Of a stretch of 64,000 nucleotides of DNA, positions 9,096 through 18,082 are shown one piece after another. Both the position numbers and the translations under genes were made by a program. The DNA lies in the NCBI GenBank assembly GCA_002702065.1, contig NZXX01000001.1:2542001-2606000 (forward strand), read 5' to 3'. Below the pieces are notes generated by a model, which ran no database searches, was not told the DNA's origin, and was given only the letters and a program-made list of their open reading frames with translations. Numbering within the stretch: the first letter of the stretch is position 1; every line of letters begins with the position of its first letter. This stretch comes from Anaerolineaceae bacterium. Its GTDB lineage: Bacteria > Chloroflexota > Anaerolineae > Aggregatilineales > Phototrophicaceae.

Positions 9096-9752
9096 TTATG
9101 CGCCGAAGTCCGGCCCAAGCGCAATACTGACTTGCTGATCTCCCCAGGGTTCGACCTCGCCATCCGGACCCAGGGCGAGTGCGGAGCCATCCCCAACGCC
9201 GATGGCAATAGCCGCCGGTTGGTTCCGCATGACGACAGCTGCCGCCTCGGTATCGGCGACACCAGGGACGCCGGGCACGACCAGGGCACCTTCGAGCCAG
9301 CTCATGCCGGTGCCAATCTGCCCATCATCCAGCATCACCCATTCACCAAAAGCCATCGCTGCCGGGCCTTCTGCCAGCACCACCGCCCCGTTCTCATAGG
9401 CGATCTGTATGCCTTCTATGGCGGCGCCAACCAGCGCGGAACGAACATTGGTCACGCTCGGATCACCACCAATGACAATCAAGCCAGCGTCCGCCAGCTT
9501 GTCATGAATCACCACGTCATCTTCGGTCAGCACATCCACCAGATAGCCCGCGCCCGCGCCTATCGCCTCCATGTCGTTGAGGATTTGCTCAGCCGCCGCG
9601 TCAACTCCCTGTGTCGCCAGATAGGCCACGCCGCCATCAGCCGCTGCAATCGCCAGCGCCCGCGCCCGGACCGTATCGCTGGCGGGGGTATCGCCTGCCA
9701 GTATCAACCAGCCACGGCCATCAATCCAGCGTAGAACGGCATTACTGGGCAT
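9096..9752 (-). CDS. Degenerate S51/cyanophycinase-like protein
   Basis: A 218-residue protein that I only recognise as resembling the class I glutamine-amidotransferase-like fold used by peptidase E and cyanophycinase: alternating beta strands and a central LADAGLIVIGGDPS then AVVLAEGPAAMAFGEW. In active S51 enzymes the latter region is a GTSAGA-type nucleophile elbow; here the Ser position is occupied by Pro, so catalysis is doubtful. There is no signal peptide. Its start overlaps the M20 amidohydrolase by 11 bases, suggesting coupled expression. Function unknown. Confidence 0.72.
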   Translation of the reverse strand: MPSNAVLRWIDGRGWLILAGDTPASDTVRARALAIAAADGGVAYLATQGVDAAAEQILNDMEAIGAGAGYLVDVLTEDDVVIHDKLADAGLIVIGGDPSVTNVRSALVGAAIEGIQIAYENGAVVLAEGPAAMAFGEWVMLDDGQIGTGMSWLEGALVVPGVPGVADTEAAAVVMRNQPAAIAIGVGDGSALALGPDGEVEPWGDQQVSIALGPDFGA

Positions 9753-10938
9753 CGGGCATCACATAATGCGCAACGGCTGCCGACATGAGGCCTACGCTCA
9801 GCGGCAGTACATCTTCGTCAAAATCAAAGCGCGGGTGGTGGTGATCGTAAGTCAGGCCACGCGCCGCATTCGATGCGCCAACCAGCACATACATCCCCGG
9901 CACGGCGTCCAGCATATAGGCGACGTCCTCCGCCGCCATCGTCCGCACCTGCGCATCCAGATTCGCTTCACCCACCATGCCTGCAAACAGCTGTCGCATC
10001 TGCGCCGTGACCCGCGAATCATTGACCACCGGAATGGTCTGGTGGTTCACGTTCACATCAACCGTGCAGCCCATCGACCCACATACCGCTTCGCTGATAG
10101 CGCGGATATGGTCTTCAAGCTGGCGGCTGGTGTCGGCATTCATCGTGCGGAAGGTCCCGCGAATCTCGACATCTTCCGGAATGACGTTATAGGCCTTGCT
10201 GCTGGTTTCAACACTGGTGACAGACAGCACCACCGCACCCGCCATCATATCCACCTTGCGCCCGACCATAGTGTGCAGAGCCGTAATCAACTGCGCCGCA
10301 CAGGTTACCGGGTCAATGGCTGTCGATGGCAGCGCCGCGTGCCCACCCTGCCCGTGCACGATGATCTGAAAGACGGATGCGCCGGACATAATCGCACCTT
10401 CGGCGACACCCACTGTACCCAGCGGTACAGGGTTCCACAGGTGCATGCCCAGCACCACATCCGGGGTTGGCTGGTGCATGACGCCATCAGCGATCATGGC
10501 CTGTGCGCCCCCAGCCGTCTCCTCCGCCGGTTGAAAGACAAATTTCACGCGCCCTGCCAGCCGGTCGCGGTGCGCAGCCAGCAACTTGGCGACCCCCAGC
10601 GCAATAGTGACATGCCCATCGTGGCCGCAAGCGTGCATTTTTCCGGGGGTGGTCGAAACGTAATCCACCTCGTTTTCTTCCAGAATGGGCAGCGCATCCA
10701 TATCCGCCCGGTAGAGCACAGTCGGGCCGTCATGTTCCCCTTCGAGGACGCCGACAACGCCGGTCTTACCTACACCGGTCTGCACTTCGAGCCCCAGTTG
10801 TCCCAATTCTTCGGCGATAATAGACGCCGTGCGCACTTCCTCAAACGCCAGTTCCGGGTGCCTGTGCAGATCACGACGACGCGCAACCAGTTCGTCGCGC
10901 ATCGCCTGTGCTTCGGATCGAAAATCAATCGTGCTCAT
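9742..10938 (-). CDS. M20 family amidohydrolase
   Basis: A 398-residue metallo-amidohydrolase of the hippurate / N-acyl-amino-acid type (M20D). It has RRDLHRHPELAFEE, the bridging Asp in RADMDALPI, MHACGHDGH, the PAEE catalytic Glu, and a final YDHHHPRFDFDE ligand block, all in the usual order. It would remove acyl groups from amino acids or peptides in the cytoplasm; exact substrate is unknown. It overlaps the LmbE gene by 4 bases (ATGA). Confidence 0.93.
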   Translation of the reverse strand: MSTIDFRSEAQAMRDELVARRRDLHRHPELAFEEVRTASIIAEELGQLGLEVQTGVGKTGVVGVLEGEHDGPTVLYRADMDALPILEENEVDYVSTTPGKMHACGHDGHVTIALGVAKLLAAHRDRLAGRVKFVFQPAEETAGGAQAMIADGVMHQPTPDVVLGMHLWNPVPLGTVGVAEGAIMSGASVFQIIVHGQGGHAALPSTAIDPVTCAAQLITALHTMVGRKVDMMAGAVVLSVTSVETSSKAYNVIPEDVEIRGTFRTMNADTSRQLEDHIRAISEAVCGSMGCTVDVNVNHQTIPVVNDSRVTAQMRQLFAGMVGEANLDAQVRTMAAEDVAYMLDAVPGMYVLVGASNAARGLTYDHHHPRFDFDEDVLPLSVGLMSAAVAHYVMPDAQ

Positions 10939-11657
10939 CGCATCGTCACAACATGAAAGGACTCAATGTGTCGCGGGAATTCATCCGGCGATTCCGGGTC
11001 GCGTTTGCGTTCACGCAGCCGCTTCGCCATCTCGTCCATGTCTGAAATCTGGCTTTTGTGTTCGCGCAGGGCGTTAATCTGCGTCTCGATGTAATTCGTC
11101 ACATCCACCTTCTTGTTCGGCCTGGGTGTCCCGGCGATATACAGCTGCTTTGTCTTGTGGACATCCAGCTTTTCGTCCCGTTCCAGCTCCAGGAAATTCA
11201 ACCGGTCACGCGCCGTCGGGTAAACCGCTGCCAGCGTCGCCGCCCCAATCGCCCGATGGTCCGGATGATTGATCGACGTTTCGCTGTACCACATCGTTGG
11301 GTCGGTGGTCACCACGATATCCGGTTTCTTCTGGCGGATCGTACGCACGATGTCCCGCCGCAGTTCCAGCGACGGTTCCAGTTCGCCATCCCGATACCGC
11401 AGAAAGATCACTTCCTTCACACCCAGCGCTGCTGCCGCCCGGCGTTCTTCCTCCTCACGAATCTCGACCAATCGTTCATGGGTCATTTCCGGGTCAGCAC
11501 TGCCTTTATCGCCGCTGGTCGCCATCAAAAACGTAATTTCTGCGCCTTCTGCCGCCCAGCGTGCGAATGTAGCACCCGCGAAAAACTCCGGGTCATCCGG
11601 ATGCGCAAACACCCCCAGCACGCGCTGAATGCCATTCCCGTTTTCTGCATTGCTCAT
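10935..11657 (-). CDS. LmbE/PIG-L family deacetylase
   Basis: A 240-residue zinc-dependent N-deacetylase of the PIG-L fold. Metal-binding motifs AHPDDPEF (residue about 18) and NHPDHRAIG (about 130) are intact. Relatives deacetylate N-acetylglucosamine conjugates, including bacillithiol and mycothiol precursors; no bacillithiol or mycothiol partner is visible here, so the substrate is open. It lies just after ricT (5-bp gap) and overlaps the M20 gene. Confidence 0.92.
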   Translation of the reverse strand: MSNAENGNGIQRVLGVFAHPDDPEFFAGATFARWAAEGAEITFLMATSGDKGSADPEMTHERLVEIREEEERRAAAALGVKEVIFLRYRDGELEPSLELRRDIVRTIRQKKPDIVVTTDPTMWYSETSINHPDHRAIGAATLAAVYPTARDRLNFLELERDEKLDVHKTKQLYIAGTPRPNKKVDVTNYIETQINALREHKSQISDMDEMAKRLRERKRDPESPDEFPRHIESFHVVTMR

Positions 11658-11662
11658 TGAAT

Positions 11663-12595
11663 TTATTCCTCTGCGTTTTGGTCGCTGCGTCGCTCGCCGG
11701 GTTTTTTACCACAATCACAGGGTTCATCACCATGCTTGCTGCACGGCTCCTTTGCCTTTTTCTCAAGGGCTCGCAGTTCATCCAGCGGCACAATATCCTC
11801 CCGGTTGACCAGCCGCCGCCCCTCTTCGGTAATGACGGTCACAGCATCCTGCAAGGGGTGCACGTCAATCACCTTGGCTTCACCAAACGGCGTGCCAACG
11901 CGCTTGTTGCGTTTCGGCAGCTTTTGCCGTGCTTCCACATACTGCTCGTACTCGTAAACCAGGCAGCAGCGCAAACGCCCGCACATACCAGTAATTTCCG
12001 ACGGATTCAGGGAAATCCCCTGAGCCTTCGCCATCTTGATCGAAATCGGGCTGAAGTCCGTCAGGAATGTACTGCAACAGCGCAGTTCACCACATGCGCC
12101 ATATCCCCCCAGCAGCTTGGCGACATCGCGCGGCCCAACCTGGCGCATTTCAACTTTTGCGTCAAAGGTCCGGCCCAGTTCATTCCACAGCTTGCCGGGG
12201 TTCACCCGGTCCTCGGCGGTAAACATGAACGTGAGCATACTGCCATCGTAGTTATACTGCGCCGCCACGAACTTGACCTGTTCGTACCCGCCCAGTTCGC
12301 TTGCTTTCTCCTGACACACGCGCAGCGCATCGTCCTGCTGGGCTTCCCAGTGCTGCTTGAGCACCAGATCGCGCGGAGTTGCGGGGCGCATGATCGGCAG
12401 GTACGTCCGGTCTGCGTCCTTCTCTGGCTCGACAAAGCCCATGACCTGCCCCATTTGCCGGCCACGTGTCGTTTCAACAATGACATGATCACCGACTTTG
12501 AGTTCCGGGTAATGGCTGTAATCAAAGTGATAAAGCTTGCCGACTTTCGTAAAACGGACGCCGGCTACCGTATTGAGTGTCGTTGTTTCCATCAT
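11663..12595 (-). CDS. ricT: PSP1-domain protein RicT (YaaT)
   Basis: A 310-residue PSP1 protein. RicT in Bacillus is part of the Y-complex that aids RNA processing by RNase Y and carries a 4Fe-4S cluster. The cysteines CGELRCC and CGRLRCCLVYEYEQY are present, as is the KAQGISLNPSEITGMCG block. The Cys-rich tail (PCSKHGDEPCDCGKK) is extra. Two adjacent ATGs (12595, 12592) are possible; the earlier ATG at 12670 gives non-conserved sequence. It heads the minus-strand gene series down to the kinase. Confidence 0.93.
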   Translation of the reverse strand: MMETTTLNTVAGVRFTKVGKLYHFDYSHYPELKVGDHVIVETTRGRQMGQVMGFVEPEKDADRTYLPIMRPATPRDLVLKQHWEAQQDDALRVCQEKASELGGYEQVKFVAAQYNYDGSMLTFMFTAEDRVNPGKLWNELGRTFDAKVEMRQVGPRDVAKLLGGYGACGELRCCSTFLTDFSPISIKMAKAQGISLNPSEITGMCGRLRCCLVYEYEQYVEARQKLPKRNKRVGTPFGEAKVIDVHPLQDAVTVITEEGRRLVNREDIVPLDELRALEKKAKEPCSKHGDEPCDCGKKPGERRSDQNAEE

Positions 12596-12643
12596 ACAAT
12601 TTTGCTTCCACATACTCCGACAATAAAGCTGATAATGACCTAT

Positions 12644-12652
12644 TTTATACCA
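12644..12652 (-). promoter_or_regulatory. Extended -10 promoter of ricT
   Basis: Minus-strand TGG-TATAAA (12652-12644) is an extended -10 element about 50 bases before the ricT start. No good -35 precedes it, which is usual for extended -10 promoters. Confidence 0.45.
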
Positions 12653-12674
12653 CAGACGGGCGATCCCCAATATA

Positions 12675-12703
12675 TTGACAAATATATGACATGATGCTAA
12701 GTT
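12675..12703 (+). promoter_or_regulatory. Possible lysC promoter
   Basis: A consensus TTGACA (12675-12680) is followed after 17 bases by TAAGTT (12698-12703), a weak -10. It points to lysC, whose ATG is about 85 bases downstream, and faces away from the ricT promoter in the shared intergenic region. Confidence 0.4.
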
Positions 12704-12788
12704 TCAGTGATCATACTTTGTGCACATTGTATCACGCCACCACATCGCGCGACATCAGGCGCGTCACCGTGTCTTCATCGAGGTTAAC

Positions 12789-14198
12789 ATGGCAATCTTA
12801 GTCATGAAGTTTGGCGGAGCGTCGGTTGGAACAACCACAGCGCTCACGCAGGTTTTGAGCATCGTGCTTCAGGAACATGAACGGTGGGATCATCTCTTGC
12901 TGGTCGTTTCCGCGCTGGACGGTGTCACCGACGCACTTATTGAAGCAGCCCAGCTTGCACAGCTCAGCAACCGGCGCGGTTATCGTCGCATTGTCGCTAC
13001 CCTGCGCACACGCCACATGGCCCTGGTCGAGCAGCTCCCGCTCGGCATCAACGAACGTCACGCGCTTCAGGCAGATATTGACCGCCTGCTGTTTGACATG
13101 CTCGGCGTCTGCCAGGACCTCGCCAGCCATACCCTCGACAGACCCGTTACGGCGGCATTCGACGAAATTATCGGCGTGGGCGAACGTCTGTCGGCCCGTA
13201 TCGTCGCCACCCTGCTGCGCCAGAATCAACTGCGCGGCGTCGCCATCGACGCCACCGACATTATCGTCACCGATGCGGAATACGGCCATGCCCGCCCGCA
13301 CATCAACCTCACGCGCGAACGCATTCGGCAGAACCTGATCCCGATGTTAACGCGCGCGATCGTCCCCGTCGTCACCGGCTTTATCGGTGCTACTGAAACG
13401 GGTCGACCAACCACCCTCGGACGTGGTGGTAGCGACTATACCGCCTCGATTCTGGCGGTATGTGCGGATGCCAAGGAAGTCTGGATGTGGACCGATGTGG
13501 ATGGCCTGATGACGGCTGACCCACAGGAAGTGCCATCGGCGCGCAATATCCCGGAATTGTCTTACGACGAGGTGGCAGAGCTGGCCTACTTTGGCGCGCG
13601 CATTCTCCATGCCCGCATGATTGGCCCGCTGCGCGACCATCAGATCGTGCTGCGCATCAAAAACATCTTCAAGCCACGCGACACCGGCACACTGGTCCAT
13701 GCCATTTCGCCTGATGATCCTAACACCATCAAAGCAGCGACATCGATTCAGGGAATCAGCCTGACCGCCAGATACAGCGGCCCGCTAATGCAGATCAACA
13801 GCCTGATCGACCAGGCCCTGCAATCTGCCACCAACAGCCGCACCGAAGTGATGATTACGTCGCAGTCATCCACCCAGACCTTCGTTTGTTTTATCATCCC
13901 CACAACCATCGGCCCGGAAGCGCTGCGTGCGACCCAGGCAGACCTGCTCCGCTGCCTGCAAGAAGCCGGCCTTCACGACATCTGGGCAATCAGTCCGGTC
14001 AGCGTCATCACCATGGTTGGTTCTCATCTGGGTTATATGAATCGTCACATCACCAGCGCCCTTCAAGCACTCGATCAGATCGAGATACTGGCGCTGGCGG
14101 AAGGTCCCTCGCGTCACAAATTGTCAGTGGTCGTGGATTTTGCGGATGGTGAGGACGCGCTCAACCATATTCACGATGTCATCCTCAATAGCGATTGA
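12789..14198 (+). CDS. lysC: Aspartate kinase
   Basis: A 469-residue monofunctional aspartokinase, first step of the Asp-family pathway to Lys, Thr and Met. The N terminus MAILVMKFGGASVG, then GVGERLSARI and TLGRGGSDYTA, WTDVDGLMTADP, and two C-terminal ACT regulatory domains (from about residue 325) are recognisable. The start at 12789 has GAGG five bases upstream; an in-frame GTG at 12720 would add a His-rich, non-conserved leader. Its last 14 bases overlap the convergent glnA. lysA, the last lysine-pathway gene, is at 61.6 kb. Confidence 0.95.
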   Translation: MAILVMKFGGASVGTTTALTQVLSIVLQEHERWDHLLLVVSALDGVTDALIEAAQLAQLSNRRGYRRIVATLRTRHMALVEQLPLGINERHALQADIDRLLFDMLGVCQDLASHTLDRPVTAAFDEIIGVGERLSARIVATLLRQNQLRGVAIDATDIIVTDAEYGHARPHINLTRERIRQNLIPMLTRAIVPVVTGFIGATETGRPTTLGRGGSDYTASILAVCADAKEVWMWTDVDGLMTADPQEVPSARNIPELSYDEVAELAYFGARILHARMIGPLRDHQIVLRIKNIFKPRDTGTLVHAISPDDPNTIKAATSIQGISLTARYSGPLMQINSLIDQALQSATNSRTEVMITSQSSTQTFVCFIIPTTIGPEALRATQADLLRCLQEAGLHDIWAISPVSVITMVGSHLGYMNRHITSALQALDQIEILALAEGPSRHKLSVVVDFADGEDALNHIHDVILNSD

Positions 14199-15510
14199 GG
14201 TAATTCTCCAGTTCCCACGCCGTGATCTGCCGGTTGTAGTCATCAACCTCTTTCCGCTTGACCTGCATAAAGCTGTCGCTGATATGCGGCCCCAGCGCCG
14301 ACAGAATAATCTCATCCTGCTCCAGTGCCGTCAACGCTTCTTCCAGCGAGTTTGGCAGCACTTCCGCATGACGCAGGCGGATGCGATCCTGACCAAGCAG
14401 GGTTTCCTCCAGTGGCTCCGGCAAGGGCAGCCGCTGCCGTATGCCATCCAGCCCCGCCCGCAGCATCACCGCCGCTGCCAGGTAGGGATTGCTGCTGGGG
14501 TCCGGGCAGCGTAATTCCAGGCGCGTGTGTTCTTCATGCCCCGGCGTAATGCTCGGTACACGAATCAATGCGGACCGGTTGATATTGGCCCAGGTCACAT
14601 AGACTGGCGCTTCAAAACTGGTGCCAAGGCGTTTGTACGAATTGACCAATGGCGCCAGAACCGCGACCATGCCTCGTGCGTGATGCAGCTGCCCGGCCAG
14701 GAAGTAACGCCCGATTTCCGACAGACCATATTCGTTATCGGCGTCGGCAAACGCGTTCTTACCTGTTTCCAGATCGTGCAGGCTCTGATGTGTGTGCATG
14801 CCCGAACCGGGCAGATCGCGTCGGGGGCGCGGCATAAAGGTGCAATGCAGCCCGTTATGCTGGGCGATGGACTTGAGTGCCACACGTGCCGTCAAAACAT
14901 GATCCGCCGATGTCAGCGCATGATCGTAATCAAAGTCAATCTCGTGCTGGCCGGAGCCAATTTCATGATGACCCGAATTGACACAAACGCCCAGTGCGTT
15001 CAGCGTCGCAATCATTTTACGCCGGATCGATTGTGTGAAATTGGTGGACAGATCAAAATAGCTGACATCGTCATGCGGCAGCAACTGCGTCAGCGAATCG
15101 CGCTGGAACAGGAAAAACTCCAGTTCAACGCCGGTTTTGTACGAAAAACCCATCTCACGGGCTTCATCTATCGCCTGCAACAGCACCGTGCGCGGATCAC
15201 CCAGGAACGGGTCGCCCTGCGGAGTCTGGACATTACAAATCAGGCGAGCCACCCGCTCGTCCGGCTTATCCCAGGGCAAGATGGTAAACGTCGCCAGGTC
15301 GGGCACCAGCCGCATGTCACTCTCGACAGCCCGCACCCCACCTTCGATGGATGACCCATCAAACAGCACATGACCATCAAAGACCGTATCAATGCGGCTC
15401 GCGGGGACAATAATGCTTTTTACACCACCGGTAATATCCGTAAACCACAGATTGATAAACTGAATCTCTGCTTCATCAAGTGCAGCCAGTATCGATTCTT
15501 TGCTTGCCAT
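14185..15510 (-). CDS. glnA: Glutamine synthetase, type I
   Basis: A 441-residue GSI enzyme joining ammonia and glutamate with ATP. It has the beta-grasp N-domain, FDGSSIEGG, the ligand block VELEFFLF, HHEIGSGQHEID, GSGMHTHQSL, and the active-site region NSYKRLG with SNPYLAAAVML. The length and lack of the adenylylation loop match the short GSI-alpha type, which is usually controlled by feedback or GlnR rather than adenylylation; that regulation is inferred. It is convergent with lysC, and the two stop regions overlap. Confidence 0.95.
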   Translation of the reverse strand: MASKESILAALDEAEIQFINLWFTDITGGVKSIIVPASRIDTVFDGHVLFDGSSIEGGVRAVESDMRLVPDLATFTILPWDKPDERVARLICNVQTPQGDPFLGDPRTVLLQAIDEAREMGFSYKTGVELEFFLFQRDSLTQLLPHDDVSYFDLSTNFTQSIRRKMIATLNALGVCVNSGHHEIGSGQHEIDFDYDHALTSADHVLTARVALKSIAQHNGLHCTFMPRPRRDLPGSGMHTHQSLHDLETGKNAFADADNEYGLSEIGRYFLAGQLHHARGMVAVLAPLVNSYKRLGTSFEAPVYVTWANINRSALIRVPSITPGHEEHTRLELRCPDPSSNPYLAAAVMLRAGLDGIRQRLPLPEPLEETLLGQDRIRLRHAEVLPNSLEEALTALEQDEIILSALGPHISDSFMQVKRKEVDDYNRQITAWELENYLNRY

Positions 15511-15543
15511 TGTGTTACGCCTGTGTTTCTAGTTTTCACGTTA

Positions 15544-15583
15544 AGTATAGGCTTTTGCCGCCGTTGTGTACCCGGTGTACCCG
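15544..15583 (-). promoter_or_regulatory. glnA promoter region with tandem 9-bp repeat
   Basis: Minus-strand TATACT (15549-15544) is a good -10 about 34 bases before the glnA ATG; the -35 position, GGTACA (15572-15567), is poor. Overlapping that -35 on the plus strand is an exact tandem repeat of GTGTACCCG (15566-15574 and 15575-15583). A weak -35 overlapped by a repeat is what an operator would look like, but no regulator is known. Confidence 0.35.
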
Positions 15584-15615
15584 CACAAATCGCCAGCAAG
15601 CCCATTGTGCATTCT

Positions 15616-16074
15616 TCACAAGGTTGGTTCGGTCTTCACGCCCAAATGCCCAAGCAGTGCGTCGATACCAAGTACATAGCTGCGCCAGCCAAAACCACTG
15701 ATCTGCCCCACGCAAACCGGCGCCAGATACGAATGATGACGGAACGCCTCGCGCGCATGAACGTTCGACAAGTGGACTTCAATTACGGGCATTTCAATCG
15801 CGCTGATCGCATCGCGCAGGGCAACCGATGTATGGGTGTACGCCCCGGCATTAAACACAACGCCATCCGCCCAGTTACGAGCGATATGCAAAATATCGAC
15901 CAGATCACCTTCATGATTGGACTGGTCTGCCCGCAGGTCCACCCCGTACTGCCGGGCATAGCGCTCGGCCATATCGTTGATCTGTTCCAGCGAGACTTTG
16001 CCATAAATATCTGGTTGTCGTGTACCCAGCAGGTTCAGATTTGGCCCATGCAATAACAATATTTTTTTGCTCAT
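15616..16074 (-). CDS. aroQ: 3-dehydroquinate dehydratase, type II
   Basis: A 152-residue type II dehydroquinase, dodecameric in known cases, catalysing step three of the shikimate pathway. It shows HGPNLNLLGTRQPDIYG (with the catalytic Tyr), RADQSNHEGDLVD, FNAGAYTHTSVALRDAI and EVHLSNVHAREAFRHHS. It is the last gene of the aro operon, 5 bp after the zinc-ribbon gene. No clear terminator follows it before glnA. Confidence 0.96.
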   Translation of the reverse strand: MSKKILLLHGPNLNLLGTRQPDIYGKVSLEQINDMAERYARQYGVDLRADQSNHEGDLVDILHIARNWADGVVFNAGAYTHTSVALRDAISAIEMPVIEVHLSNVHAREAFRHHSYLAPVCVGQISGFGWRSYVLGIDALLGHLGVKTEPTL

Positions 16075-16079
16075 GTGTC

Positions 16080-16553
16080 TTATTCCTGTGCAGAACGCAG
16101 TGCCCGGTCACAATCGGCACAGCCCATCACATTCGGGGCATACGTCAGGTCGCAATCCGGACAGGTCTTGCGCTGTTTGCCGATTGCCATCTCGATTGTG
16201 TTTCGCGCCACATCCAGGTCGAGTCCATCATCCGTCAGATCACGGACCATGTACTCCACCGGGTACCCGTTTTCCAGGCGCGTTTTGACATTTTGTAGCA
16301 GTCTGGCAACATCCGGCTGCGGCTTCGACAATTTCTGTTTGAGCACTTCGGGGTTATAACTGCGGCCACAGTGCTGGCATTCGATAAATTCGCCGGCCTC
16401 GTTCAGCGGAAACAACGCTACAAAATAAAGCGCGAAATAATTCTTGGCGCGCTTACGGGTGAATTTGCGTCTGGTCTGGCAAGACGGACAATAAAACTCG
16501 CCACCACCCACATCTTCGGTTTTTGTCTTGGTACCAAAAACGATGAATAACAT
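16080..16553 (-). CDS. Zinc-ribbon protein between aroB and aroQ
   Basis: A 157-residue protein with two N-terminal CxxC pairs (YCPSCQTRR and ECQHCGRSY) separated by a hydrophobic stretch, FALYFVALFPLN, and two more pairs near the C terminus (TCPDCDLTY and GCADCDRAL). The middle has a helical SHOCT-like region. The N-terminal part matches the common zinc-ribbon-15-like family. It directly abuts aroB and aroQ, so it is co-expressed with the shikimate genes, but a role there is unknown. Confidence 0.82.
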   Translation of the reverse strand: MLFIVFGTKTKTEDVGGGEFYCPSCQTRRKFTRKRAKNYFALYFVALFPLNEAGEFIECQHCGRSYNPEVLKQKLSKPQPDVARLLQNVKTRLENGYPVEYMVRDLTDDGLDLDVARNTIEMAIGKQRKTCPDCDLTYAPNVMGCADCDRALRSAQE

Positions 16554-17600
16554 CTATTGTAACCGCCTCAGCACTTCAATCACGGTCGACTTCGGAACAT
16601 CCTCGACAATTTCTACGTGCGCGATCCCCCGCAGCAGGATAAATCGTGAATGGCCATTCTGCCACTTTTTATCCGTCGACATCGCTGCGTAAATCGCGTC
16701 TGCATCCAGCCCGTTCAAACGACGCGGCAGACCGGCAGTCGCCAACACATCCTCGACCTGCTCCGGCACGTCCGAATCGCACATAGCCAGTGCATATGAT
16801 AACTGCGCTGCCGCCAACAACCCAAAACCCACCGCTGCGCCATGCGGCCATTGATATTGCGTCACCTGTTCGATGGCGTGGGCGAACGTGTGCCCCAGAT
16901 TCAGATGCGCGCGGATCCCTTTTTCGTATGGGTCCTGTTCCACCACATCGACTTTCACCTGCACTGCGCGCCGCACCAGTTCGGCGGCCTGTTCAGGGGC
17001 ATGCAGCGCCGGGTCAAGCAGTGCCGGGTCCGCCAGCAAACCGTGCTTGAGCACCTCCGCCATGCCGTTGCGCCATTCCTGCGGCGGCAAGGTGCCAATC
17101 ACATCCGGGTCTATCATTACAGCGTCCGGCTGTTTGAACGCCCCCACCAGATTTTTCCCCTCTGGCAGATCGACGCCCACTTTGCCGCCCACGCTCGAAT
17201 CGACCATCGACAGCAGACTGGTCGGAATCTGTACCAGGCGCACACCACGCATATATGTCGCCGCCGCGAAGCCCGCCGTATCCCCAACCACGCCCCCGCC
17301 CAGCGCCACCACCGTGCTGCCCCGGTCCAGCTTCGCCCGCACCAGATCACCGTAGAGTTGGGTCACCGTTGCCAGCGTTTTATGCTGCTCGCCATCCGGC
17401 ATGGTAATCAGTGCGGCGTTCGGCAGCCGTTCAACCAGCGCCTGACCATACAGCGGGGCCAGTGTGGTATTTGTCACGACTGCCACGCGCCTGCCCAGGC
17501 CAAATTCATCAACCAGCCGGTCTGCCTGTTGCATCAAACCGCTTTCAATCACAATGTCATAGGTACTATCCGGCGCATTTACCGGGATTCGTTCTGCCAT
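16554..17600 (-). CDS. aroB: 3-dehydroquinate synthase
   Basis: A 348-residue NAD- and metal-dependent cyclase making dehydroquinate from DAHP. It contains DGEQHKTL, GGGVVGDTAGFAAATYMRG, the PTSLLSMVDSSVGGKVGVD core and the metal ligands around AEVLKHG, NLGHTFAHAIE and WPHGAAVGFG. Its start overlaps aroK by 22 bases. Part of the aro operon. Confidence 0.97.
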   Translation of the reverse strand: MAERIPVNAPDSTYDIVIESGLMQQADRLVDEFGLGRRVAVVTNTTLAPLYGQALVERLPNAALITMPDGEQHKTLATVTQLYGDLVRAKLDRGSTVVALGGGVVGDTAGFAAATYMRGVRLVQIPTSLLSMVDSSVGGKVGVDLPEGKNLVGAFKQPDAVMIDPDVIGTLPPQEWRNGMAEVLKHGLLADPALLDPALHAPEQAAELVRRAVQVKVDVVEQDPYEKGIRAHLNLGHTFAHAIEQVTQYQWPHGAAVGFGLLAAAQLSYALAMCDSDVPEQVEDVLATAGLPRRLNGLDADAIYAAMSTDKKWQNGHSRFILLRGIAHVEIVEDVPKSTVIEVLRRLQ

Positions 17601-18082
17601 ATCGCCAGTACTTCCTGAACAATTTCATCCGGCTGTTTGTTGGTGGTGTCGATGCGATACGGAATCGCCATATAAGCCTCTGTGCGCCGGTCATACAGGG
17701 CTTCCCAATCCCCCGAAAACAACGGCCTGCCCGTATCCCCGGCCAGTCGTTGACGTATCGCATCCTTGCTTGCCAGCAGACAGATCACAAGGCCAGAGGC
17801 AGACATCACGCGGCGGTTATCCGGGTCAACCAGCATGCCGCCGCCCGTCGCCAGCACATAACCCGTCTGCCCGGCATAAAAGCGGCATACCCGCCGTTCA
17901 TGATGCCGGAAAACCACCTCGCCATCCTGCGCAAAAATGTCGGGTATGGACTTGCCCGCCTGCTGGACGATCACCGCGTCGGTATCGACAAACGGGCGTT
18001 CCAGACAATCCGCCACCTTTTGCCCGATGGTGGACTTGCCGGTGCCCATAAACCCGGTGATGACGATATTTCGGTCAGACAT
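17579..18082 (-). CDS. aroK: Shikimate kinase
   Basis: A 167-residue P-loop kinase phosphorylating shikimate. The Walker A is GFMGTGKST, the shikimate-binding Asp lies in FVDTDAVI, and the GGG motif is ATGGGMLV; the lid Arg region is RLAGDTGRPLF. The ATG at 18082 is chosen because it gives the standard N terminus and an 8-base overlap with aroC; an upstream ATG at 18106 is less likely. Confidence 0.95.
   Translation of the reverse strand: MSDRNIVITGFMGTGKSTIGQKVADCLERPFVDTDAVIVQQAGKSIPDIFAQDGEVVFRHHERRVCRFYAGQTGYVLATGGGMLVDPDNRRVMSASGLVICLLASKDAIRQRLAGDTGRPLFSGDWEALYDRRTEAYMAIPYRIDTTNKQPDEIVQEVLAIWQNESR

Noticed and set aside
8343..9734. Long plus-strand open frame opposite purA
   Set aside because: It spans purA and the S51-like gene in antisense, has shadow-type composition and no recognisable motifs.
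12720..12788. His-rich N-terminal extension or His leader peptide before lysC
   Set aside because: The frame is continuous with lysC, has no terminator after it, and the conserved aspartokinase start with its own ribosome site is at 12789.
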